Below are positions 1 to 5,585 of a stretch of DNA of 5,585 nt, piece by piece. The DNA comes from Cellvibrionales bacterium. Its GTDB lineage: Bacteria; Pseudomonadota; Gammaproteobacteria; Pseudomonadales; JAHEGP01. The notes under the pieces are model-generated. The model was not told where the DNA came from and ran no database searches. It saw only the letters and a program-made list of their open reading frames with translations. The DNA lies in assembly GCA_024645065.1 (NCBI GenBank), contig JAHEGP010000205.1, positions 1 to 5,585 of the forward strand. The letters run 5' to 3'. Within the stretch, counting starts at the first letter, position 1. Each line of letters starts with the position of its first letter. The position numbers and the translations under genes are program-made.

Positions 1-630
1 CTCGAGGATGGCACCTCCAATCCCCTGCTGGATGTCTGGTTCAGAAACGAAAACGAGGGCTATATCGTCGGCGCCTACGGCACATTCCTGATGACCACCA
101 ACGGCGGTGAGACCTGGCAGGGCATAGGCAATCGGCTCGACAACCCCGACAAGCTGCACCTCAACCAGATTACCTCAGCGGACGACGGCACCCTGTTCAT
201 CGCCGGTGAGGCAGGAATGGCTTTTCGTTCGAGCGACCAGGGTGAGACCTGGGAGAGGATGGACATCCCCTATGATGGATCGCTGTTCGGGGTACTCACC
301 CTTGGCGATAACAAGGTCGTGGTTCATGGTCTTAGGGGCAATGTTTTGTACAGCACCGATAACGGCGACAGCTGGAACAATCTGGAGACAAAAAGCACCA
401 GCACTTACATCGGTAGCACCCTTGCCGACGGCAATGTCTATCTTGTGGGTGCTTCAGGGGCGGTACTCAAGGGTGACCCCAACAGCACCGACTTTGAAAA
501 GCGGTTCCATCCGGCGCGTAACTCTTTGGCCGGCATCATTCCGCTGCAAGGTGGAGAACTGCTAATGGTCGGCACCGGTGGCGCTATAAAACTGGATTCC
601 TTTGACAATCTAAAGGGTGAAGCACTGTGA
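1..630 (+). CDS. YCF48/BNR-repeat beta-propeller protein, 5'-truncated by the window edge
   Basis: The reading frame is open from base 1, so the start lies outside; 209 C-terminal residues are visible, ending at TGA 628-630. The ATG at 91 is internal, because the 30 residues before it already form a repeat unit. The protein is built from short repeats of the form 'hydrophobic-GxxGxxxxSxDxGxTW': NGGETW at visible residues 34-39, DQGETW at 79-84 and DNGDSW at 120-125. Each follows a G-x-x-G turn (IVGAYGTF, IAGEAGMA, VHGLRGNV), and two further turns (LVGASGAV, VGTGGAIK) lack the Asp-box. This is the signature of YCF48/HCF136-like and BNR-type propellers. Plant and cyanobacterial members assist photosystem II assembly, but nothing here suggests photosynthesis. 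Homologues in non-photosynthetic proteobacteria are usually exported, and a signal peptide would be in the missing part. The gene overlaps the transporter gene by four bases, so I infer an envelope accessory role for that transporter. Family is fairly sure; function is unknown. Confidence 0.85.
   Translation, partial: LEDGTSNPLLDVWFRNENEGYIVGAYGTFLMTTNGGETWQGIGNRLDNPDKLHLNQITSADDGTLFIAGEAGMAFRSSDQGETWERMDIPYDGSLFGVLTLGDNKVVVHGLRGNVLYSTDNGDSWNNLETKSTSTYIGSTLADGNVYLVGASGAVLKGDPNSTDFEKRFHPARNSLAGIIPLQGGELLMVGTGGAIKLDSFDNLKGEAL
612..620 (+). promoter_or_regulatory. Shine-Dalgarno sequence for the MMPL transporter gene
   Basis: AAAGGGTGA lies inside the last codons of the YCF48-like gene. Its GGG ends nine bases before the GTG start at 627, which is good spacing. 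It supports the GTG over the next in-frame start, the ATG at 651 (residue 9). Confidence 0.6.
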
Positions 631-2999
631 GTGATAACACTGAGCATGCGATGCTGGATGGTGTGAAAGGCGCCATCGCCAACTTTATGTTCCGCTTTCG
701 GGCACCGTTAATCCTGCTATTTGCGATTGCGACGGTATTTCTGGCCTACCAGGCCAGCAAGTTGCGGCCCGACGCGTCCTTCGAAAAGATGATACCGGTC
801 GATCACCCCTACGTTGAAAAGTATTTCCAGCATCTGGACGACCTCAAGGCGCTGGGCAATAGCGTGCGGATCATCGTCGAGAGTCGCAGCGGCGATATCT
901 TCACCAAGGAATTCCAGGAGGTACTCAGCCAGATAAACGACGAGGTATTCTACATTCCCGGCGTCAATCGTTCTGGCATGCAGTCGCTGTGGAGTCCCAA
1001 TGTGCGTTGGAGCGAGGTGACCGAAGAGGGTTTTGTCGGCGGCGCGGTGATACCCGATACCTACGACGGCTCGGCGGAAAGCATGGAGGAGTTGCGCGCC
1101 AACACCCTGCGCTCCGGCCAGGTGGGTCGCCTGGTAGCCAATAATTTCTCGGCAGCGATCGTGCTGGCGCCCCTATCGGACACCGATCCCACCACTGGCG
1201 AGAGGCTGGATTACAGGGCCCTTTCCGATGCGCTGGAAGAAAAAGTACGACAGAAGTACCAGTCGGACGACATCGTGATTCATATCACGGGGTTCGCCAA
1301 AGTGGTCGGCGACCTGATCGAGGGCGCGTCCCAGGTCGCGATCTTCTTTGGTATCGCCTTCTGTATTACCCTGGTGTTGCTATACATGTACTCCCGCGAT
1401 GTGTGGAGTACGGCCATGCCGCTGCTGTGTTCCACCATTGCGGTGATATGGCAGCTGGGCCTGTTGCACACCATTGGTTACGGTCTCGATCCCTACTCGA
1501 TGCTGGTACCCTTTCTGGTGTTTGCCATTGGCATCAGTCATGGAGTACAGATTATTAACGGCATCAGTCGCTGCTGCTTCAAGGGCGATACCGCACTTGG
1601 CGCGGCCAAGGCAACATTTTTGACCTTGTTTGTTCCGGGGATTGTGGCGCTTTTCAGTGACGGCATCGGCTTTTTCACCCTCCGAGTCATCGAGATTCCG
1701 GTGATCCAGGAGTTGGCGGTCGCCGCCAGTCTGGGCGTGGCCGTACTGGTATTTACGCATCTGGTATTACTGCCTTTATTGATGTCCTATACCGGCATCA
1801 CCAAGCACTGCCTCAACTATCTCGAGAGCAAAAAACACAGCAAGTTTACCCACTGGAGGCTGCTGTCCAATTTTGCAGCACCGCCACTGGCGGTAATAGC
1901 CATTGTGGTTTCACTGCTGTTGCTGGCGCTGGGGCTGTATACCGGTAAGGATCAGAAAATTGGTGACCTGGATCCGGGTGCACCGGAGCTGCGGCCGGAC
2001 TCGCGCTATAACCTGGACAACAAGTATCTTACCGACAACTTCTCGACCAGCACCGATGTACTGGTGGTCATGGCAGAAACGCCACCGCAAGCCTGTGGCA
2101 ACTATGAAACCATGGCAGCGATCGATTACTTCCAGGGCTATATGGAAAACATCCCGGGTGTGCAATCCGCCGCATCCCTGGTCAACGTGTCGAAGATGGT
2201 TATCTGGGGAATGAATGAGGGTGACCCAAGCTGGTATTCACTGAGTCGCAACCAGTACATTCTCAACAACTCGCTGTCACGGGTACCCACCGAGCTGATG
2301 AATACCGATTGCAGTATGGCACCGGTGATACTGTACCTCGATGATCACAAAGCCGACACGCTTGACCGGGTAACCAACGCTGTCGCGGAGTTTGGTGAAA
2401 AATACAATAGCGACACGGTTAGTTTTGAATTGGCGGCCGGTAATGCCGGGGTAGAAGCCGCTACCAACAAGGTTATCAGCAAGGCGCAATACCAGATGCT
2501 GGCCTGGGTGTACGGCGTGGTTACACTGCTCTGTCTGTTGACCTTCAAGTCGATCAAGACCGTCGCCTGCATCATTCTGCCGCTGGCGCTGACCTCTATC
2601 CTGGGCCAGGGATTGATGGCGAGCCTGGGCATCGGCGTAAAAGTGGCGACCATGCCGGTAATCGCGCTGGGGGTTGGTATCGGTGTCGACTACGGCATCT
2701 ATATCTACAGCCGCCTCGAACAGTACCTCAAAGAAGGCTATGAGCTGCAGGAAGCCTATTTTAGAACACTGAGAACCACGGGTACTGCGGTAGCATTTAC
2801 CGGTTTCACCCTGGCGATAGGTGTGGGTACGTGGATTTACTCTCCGATCAAGTTCCAGGCCGATATGGGCATCATGCTGACCTTCATGTTCCTGTGGAAT
2901 ATGGTGGGTGCATTGACCCTGCTACCGGCACTTACCTGGCTCTTTCGCAGTAAAAAGACCGGGGCGGCTAAAGCCACAGCGGCGACCAATACCGCCTAG
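627..2999 (+). CDS. RND-superfamily (MMPL-type) transporter
   Basis: A 790-residue inner-membrane protein with the duplicated RND plan. TM1 is about residues 26-43, followed by a periplasmic domain (44-235) and TM2-6 (about 237-255, 260-282, 289-311, 328-350, 362-388). A cytoplasmic linker leads to TM7 (418-438), a second periplasmic domain (440-620) and TM8-12 (622-641, 645-667, 673-695, 716-738, 746-771). TM10 carries GVGIGVDYG (682-690) with the Asp688-Tyr689 pair typical of proton-relay sites in MmpL proteins. The equivalent place in TM4 reads AIGISHGVQ (300-308), with no Asp-Tyr. The length fits the 'predicted exporter' group of about 750-900 residues, which is shorter than the AcrB type (about 1,040). 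No outer-membrane or adaptor partner is visible. The GTG start overlaps the upstream stop (GTGA, 627-630), so expression is probably coupled to the YCF48-like gene. Relatives are linked to lipid, hopanoid or sterol-like export; the substrate here cannot be read from sequence. Confidence 0.92.
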   Translation: MSDNTEHAMLDGVKGAIANFMFRFRAPLILLFAIATVFLAYQASKLRPDASFEKMIPVDHPYVEKYFQHLDDLKALGNSVRIIVESRSGDIFTKEFQEVLSQINDEVFYIPGVNRSGMQSLWSPNVRWSEVTEEGFVGGAVIPDTYDGSAESMEELRANTLRSGQVGRLVANNFSAAIVLAPLSDTDPTTGERLDYRALSDALEEKVRQKYQSDDIVIHITGFAKVVGDLIEGASQVAIFFGIAFCITLVLLYMYSRDVWSTAMPLLCSTIAVIWQLGLLHTIGYGLDPYSMLVPFLVFAIGISHGVQIINGISRCCFKGDTALGAAKATFLTLFVPGIVALFSDGIGFFTLRVIEIPVIQELAVAASLGVAVLVFTHLVLLPLLMSYTGITKHCLNYLESKKHSKFTHWRLLSNFAAPPLAVIAIVVSLLLLALGLYTGKDQKIGDLDPGAPELRPDSRYNLDNKYLTDNFSTSTDVLVVMAETPPQACGNYETMAAIDYFQGYMENIPGVQSAASLVNVSKMVIWGMNEGDPSWYSLSRNQYILNNSLSRVPTELMNTDCSMAPVILYLDDHKADTLDRVTNAVAEFGEKYNSDTVSFELAAGNAGVEAATNKVISKAQYQMLAWVYGVVTLLCLLTFKSIKTVACIILPLALTSILGQGLMASLGIGVKVATMPVIALGVGIGVDYGIYIYSRLEQYLKEGYELQEAYFRTLRTTGTAVAFTGFTLAIGVGTWIYSPIKFQADMGIMLTFMFLWNMVGALTLLPALTWLFRSKKTGAAKATAATNTA

Positions 3000-3023
3000 A
3001 CAGGCTCTTGCGAGACCCCGAAC

Positions 3024-3059
3024 AGCCGGCCCTGCCCACAGCACGGCCGGCTTTTTCTT
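3024..3059 (+). terminator. Rho-independent terminator of the YCF48-MMPL operon
   Basis: A perfect 8-bp stem, AGCCGGCC (3024-3031) with GGCCGGCT (3045-3052), encloses a 13-base loop and runs into TTTTTCTT. It lies 25 bases after the transporter stop. On the opposite strand the same hairpin is followed by GTTCGG rather than a T-run, so it should stop rightward transcription much better than serA transcription arriving from the right. Confidence 0.85.
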
Positions 3060-3132
3060 ACCCGCAATATGCCGCAGCGTTGAGATTGGTATTTGGCAAA
3101 AAGTACGGCAGCATTAAGCCGCTGGCGAAACC

Positions 3133-4401
3133 CTAGAATAAAACCCGGGTACGAATGGTCGCCTCAATAGCGCGCAGACCGCTCAGGGCAAGCTCGCTGT
3201 AGTCTTTGTCGACGTCTATCACCACGTATCCGATGTCGGCATTGGTTTGCAGATATTGTGCCGTGATATTGACGTTGTTGCGGGAAAACACCTGGTTGAT
3301 CGCGCCCATCACCCCGGGAACGTTACGGTGTATATGCAACAGGCGATGGGAACCGGGATGCTCCGGCAACGCCACCTCGGGAAAGTTGACAGCCGAAGTG
3401 GTAGTGCCGTTATCGCTGTAGCGAATCAGCTTTTCGGCCACTTCATAGCCGATATTCTCCTGTGCCTCGACGGTTGAACCGCCGATATGGGGTGTCAAAA
3501 AGACATTATCGATGCCGCGCAGGGGCGAAACGAATTCCTCATCATTGGATTTTGGCTCATGGGGAAACACATCCACTGCGGCCCCGGCCAGCGCACCACC
3601 GCGCAGTGCGCCTGCCAGGGCATCGATGTCGACCACGGTACCCCGTGAGGCATTGATCAAAATAGCCCCGGGTTTCATGCGATGTAGCTGGCTGGCCCCC
3701 ATCATGTTGCGGGTTGCAGCTGTCTCCGGCACGTGCAGGCTCACGATGTCCGCTTCCCGCAAAAGAGTTGCAAGAGACCCCAGCTGACGCGCATTGCCCA
3801 GGGGCAGTTTCTTCACCGTATCGAAGAACACCACCTGCATTCCCAGCGACTCTGCCAATATCGAGAGCTGGGAGCCTATCGAGCCATAGCCGACGATGCC
3901 AAGCACCTTGCCTCGTATTTCGTAGGACGCCGATGCGGTCTTCTGCCACACGCCCCGATGCGCCAGCGCACTTTTTTCTGCGACCCGGCGCAGCAGCAAA
4001 ATGGCCTCGGCCAGCACCAGTTCGGCGACCGAGCGGGTATTGGAAAAAGGGGCGTTAAAAACCGGAATTCCGCGGTTTTGCGCGGCCACGGTATCGACCT
4101 GGTTGGTACCGATACAAAAGCATCCAATGGCGTTGAGCTTTGCTGCCCGGGCCAGCACTTCTGCACTGAGCTGGGTGCGTGAACGAATACCGATGAAATG
4201 TGCATCGGCGATTCGGCGCATGAGTTCGTCCCCGGCGATCGCCGACGGGTGATAGTCGATATTTTCGTAGCCCGCCTCGTGCAGGGTATCCACTGCCGAC
4301 TGATGCACCCCTTCAAGCAGCAGAAACCGTATCCTGCCTTTATCGAAGGATGTTCCTGCAGTTTGCTTTGAGGGTGTCGAGACAGAAGAAGTAGTAGACA
4401 T
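3133..4401 (-). CDS. serA: D-3-phosphoglycerate dehydrogenase (serine biosynthesis)
   Basis: Cytosolic enzyme oxidising 3-phosphoglycerate to 3-phosphohydroxypyruvate with NAD+, the first step of L-serine synthesis. From ATG 4401 it has 422 residues, against about 410 in E. coli SerA, and the two align almost throughout. Visible elements are the substrate-binding RSRT (Arg73, Arg75), the Rossmann motif GYGSIG (171-176), catalytic Arg253 (in NASRGTVVD), Glu282 (in DVFPHEP) and His305 (in TPHIGGS), then a C-terminal ACT domain (about 350-422). ACT residues His358, Asn360 and Asn378 match the serine-binding residues of the E. coli enzyme, so feedback inhibition by serine is expected. It lacks the extra ASB domain of longer type-1 enzymes. 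The start is the main doubt: the frame stays open upstream to an ATG at 4473 and a TTG at 4494, but that extension is unlike the family and contains the likely promoter. The chosen start has only a weak, distant GGG (12 bases). The first 20 residues are a Ser/Thr-rich tail about 13 longer than in E. coli. Confidence 0.96.
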   Translation of the reverse strand: MSTTSSVSTPSKQTAGTSFDKGRIRFLLLEGVHQSAVDTLHEAGYENIDYHPSAIAGDELMRRIADAHFIGIRSRTQLSAEVLARAAKLNAIGCFCIGTNQVDTVAAQNRGIPVFNAPFSNTRSVAELVLAEAILLLRRVAEKSALAHRGVWQKTASASYEIRGKVLGIVGYGSIGSQLSILAESLGMQVVFFDTVKKLPLGNARQLGSLATLLREADIVSLHVPETAATRNMMGASQLHRMKPGAILINASRGTVVDIDALAGALRGGALAGAAVDVFPHEPKSNDEEFVSPLRGIDNVFLTPHIGGSTVEAQENIGYEVAEKLIRYSDNGTTTSAVNFPEVALPEHPGSHRLLHIHRNVPGVMGAINQVFSRNNVNITAQYLQTNADIGYVVIDVDKDYSELALSGLRAIEATIRTRVLF

Positions 4402-4437
4402 GTCGAGTGTATGCCCTGTTACGGAGAGTGAGCAGCA

Positions 4438-4454
4438 TTCCGGCAAGACCGGAG
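4438..4454. repeat. Short inverted repeat in the serA leader
   Basis: TCCGG-CAAGA-CCGGA (4439-4453) is a 5-bp perfect inverted repeat with a 5-base spacer. It would lie at the very 5' end of the serA transcript and just upstream of the rightward -10. It could be an operator or an mRNA 5' hairpin. Such a short repeat may also occur by chance. Confidence 0.3.
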
Positions 4455-4463
4455 CGGGCGCGC

Positions 4464-4494
4464 ATGATACCATAATCACACTGTTCAGCTGCAA
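4464..4494 (-). promoter_or_regulatory. Probable serA promoter (extended -10)
   Basis: Read on the minus strand, TGGTATCAT (4472-4464) is an extended -10 element: TG, one base, then a 5/6 match to TATAAT. TTGCAG (4494-4489) is a -35-like hexamer, but its 19-base spacing is long, so the extended -10 probably carries most of the strength. Transcription would begin near 4457, giving a leader of about 56 bases before ATG 4401. It excludes the ATG at 4473 and TTG at 4494 as starts for this transcript. Confidence 0.55.
4471..4476 (+). promoter_or_regulatory. Possible -10 element for the D-2-hydroxyglutarate dehydrogenase gene
   Basis: CATAAT matches TATAAT at five of six positions and lies 42 bases before the ATG at 4519, giving a leader of about 36 bases. 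No convincing -35 hexamer is found 16-18 bases upstream, so an activator may be needed or the element may be fortuitous. It directly abuts the serA -10 on the other strand. Confidence 0.35.
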
Positions 4495-4518
4495 ATCGGC
4501 TACCGGGCACAGTTGCTC

Positions 4519-5585
4519 ATGACACTCTCCACCCCCACCGACATCCTCTCCGAACTGCGTGCCATCGTCGGCGCCCGGCGGGTACTGACCGATAGCGCCA
4601 GTCTCGAAACCTACGGCCAGGACTGGACCCGTTTTTTTGAGCCCCGGCCCACCGCGGTGGTATTACCGGGCTCGCTGGAAGAAGTCCAGGCTATTGTTCG
4701 ACTGGCAAATCAATACCGCGTTGCACTGGTTCCGTCGGGGGGTCGCACCGGTTTGTCAGCCGCGGCTGTCGCTACTAACGGGGAGATCGTGGTGGCTTTT
4801 GACCGCATGAACAGGATTCTCGACTTCAATGCCACCGATGAAACCGTGGTCTGCCAGGCTGGCGTGGTCACCCGGCAACTTCAGGATTTTGCTGAAGCCC
4901 AGGGCCTGTTCTACCCCGTCGATTTTGCCTCGGCCGGCTCCAGCCAGATTGGCGGCAATATCAGCACCAACGCCGGCGGTATCAAGGTTATACGCTACGG
5001 TATGACCCGCGACTGGGTCCTCGGGCTCGTAGTCGTTACCGGAAGCGGCGAGGTACTCGAACTGAATAAGGGTCTGGTAAAAAACAACTGCGGCTACGAC
5101 CTGCGGCATCTTTTTATTGGCGCCGAGGGCACCCTGGGGCTGGTAGTCGCCGCCACCATGCAACTCGCGCGGCCACCCGGGTCTCTGAAGGTCATGGTGC
5201 TGGGGGTGCCGGAGTTTGCCGCGATCATGGATATACTGGCCTGCTTCAAGGCCAGCCTGGATCTGACCGCATTCGAATTTTTCTCCGAGGCCGCACTGGC
5301 AAAAGTCATCGAGCACCAGCAACTCGCGCGCCCCTTTGCAACCGTGACGCCCTACTACGCCCTGCTGGAGTTCGATGCCCAGGCCGAACAGCAGCTGGAA
5401 GCGGCTATGAGCCTGTTCGAAACCTGTGTTGAAAACGGCTGGGTGCTGGACGGCACCATCAGCCAAAGCCAGCAACAGGCCGCCAGTTTGTGGCGTTTGC
5501 GCGAGGATATCTCTGAAACGGTCTCACGCTGGACCCCTTACAAGAACGATTTGTCGGTGCAGGTGTCTCGAGTACCGGAGTTTAT
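4519..5585 (+). CDS. FAD-dependent D-2-hydroxyglutarate dehydrogenase, 3'-truncated by the window edge
   Basis: The frame runs from ATG 4519 to the window end without a stop: 355 residues of an enzyme that is usually about 460-470. It oxidises D-2-hydroxyglutarate to 2-oxoglutarate, passing electrons through FAD, probably to an electron-transfer flavoprotein. An N-terminal FAD_binding_4 domain covers about residues 40-180, with PSGGRTGLS (72-80), GGNISTNAGG (145-154) and YDLRHLFIGAEGTLG (193-207), followed by the start of the FAD-oxidase C domain. The stretch LWRLREDIS (324-332) through YKNDLSV (341-347) is characteristic of this subgroup; Arg328, Ser332 and Lys342 appear to align with the substrate-binding Arg/Thr/Lys of the human enzyme. 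The C-terminal metal-binding His/Glu residues lie beyond the window. The start has no strong Shine-Dalgarno (only GGG at 4505-4507), but no other ATG or GTG lies just upstream in frame. Divergence from serA strongly supports D-2-hydroxyglutarate as substrate; glycolate or D-lactate dehydrogenase are less likely alternatives. Confidence 0.88.
   Translation, partial: MTLSTPTDILSELRAIVGARRVLTDSASLETYGQDWTRFFEPRPTAVVLPGSLEEVQAIVRLANQYRVALVPSGGRTGLSAAAVATNGEIVVAFDRMNRILDFNATDETVVCQAGVVTRQLQDFAEAQGLFYPVDFASAGSSQIGGNISTNAGGIKVIRYGMTRDWVLGLVVVTGSGEVLELNKGLVKNNCGYDLRHLFIGAEGTLGLVVAATMQLARPPGSLKVMVLGVPEFAAIMDILACFKASLDLTAFEFFSEAALAKVIEHQQLARPFATVTPYYALLEFDAQAEQQLEAAMSLFETCVENGWVLDGTISQSQQQAASLWRLREDISETVSRWTPYKNDLSVQVSRVPEF

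Noticed and set aside
1..6. CTCGAG at the window edge and again near 5564, suggesting a cloned restriction fragment
   Set aside because: The second copy is inside the window and not at its end, and the hexamer also occurs near 1819; chance is sufficient.
1380..2653. Minus-strand open frames of 126, 84, 70 and 102 residues within the transporter gene
   Set aside because: Antisense to a gene with clear RND topology; no ribosome binding site, motif or domain supports them.
3098..3121. Possible minus-strand terminator for serA (GCCG/CGGC stem followed by TACTTTTT)
   Set aside because: Only a 4-bp stem with an 8-base loop and two bases separating stem and T-run; too weak to call.
3557..4316. Open frames of 130 and 146 residues on the minus strand in another frame, and several plus-strand frames across 3206-4252
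   Set aside because: All are inside serA, which is conserved end to end; their products are low-complexity and Arg/Pro/Ser-rich, as expected for shadows.
4627..4640. Run of seven T within the dehydrogenase gene as a frameshift or slippage site
   Set aside because: The frame reads through it cleanly as Arg-Phe-Phe-Glu and matches the family on both sides; no alternative frame product is evident.
4756..5475. 239-residue open frame on the minus strand
   Set aside because: It lies antisense to the D-2-hydroxyglutarate dehydrogenase, whose plus-strand frame shows clear family motifs throughout. The antisense product resembles no known domain and looks like a codon-bias shadow.

Overview
The window is moderately GC-rich, densely coded DNA, most plausibly from a gammaproteobacterium, perhaps a marine or environmental one. 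The best evidence is the gene content: a SerA closely matching the E. coli/Pseudomonas type, divergently paired with a D-2-hydroxyglutarate dehydrogenase as in Pseudomonas, and a YCF48-like repeat protein coupled to an RND/MMPL-family exporter. There is no sign of a mobile element, phage, CRISPR array or RNA gene. Lineage is an inference from protein similarity recalled from memory, not a database result.

Region 1 (1-2999, + strand) is the end of an operon. A YCF48/BNR-type beta-propeller protein, cut off at the left edge, overlaps by four bases a 790-residue RND-superfamily transporter with two six-helix halves. The overlap (GTGA) and a good Shine-Dalgarno sequence inside the upstream gene point to translational coupling, so the two proteins probably work together in an envelope export process whose substrate is unknown. 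A strong Rho-independent terminator (about 3024-3059) closes the operon.

Region 2 (3133-4401, - strand) is serA, D-3-phosphoglycerate dehydrogenase, convergent with the operon. The catalytic Arg-Glu-His residues and the serine-binding residues of the ACT domain are all present. The likely start is the ATG at 4401. A longer reading is possible, but a good extended -10 promoter lies inside it.

Region 3 (4402-4518) is a compact divergent control region. It holds an extended -10 promoter for serA, a possible -10 for the rightward gene directly beside it, and a small inverted repeat.

Region 4 (4519-5585, + strand, cut off at the right edge) encodes the N-terminal three quarters of an FAD-dependent D-2-hydroxyglutarate dehydrogenase. 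It is open to the window end. SerA-type enzymes can reduce 2-oxoglutarate to D-2-hydroxyglutarate while oxidising 3-phosphoglycerate, and this dehydrogenase returns the product to 2-oxoglutarate. The pair therefore forms a known cycle that pulls the thermodynamically unfavourable first step of serine synthesis forward.

Overall these are mostly recognisable housekeeping genes. The least understood part is the YCF48-MMPL pair. No gene-free stretch exceeds 300 bases.
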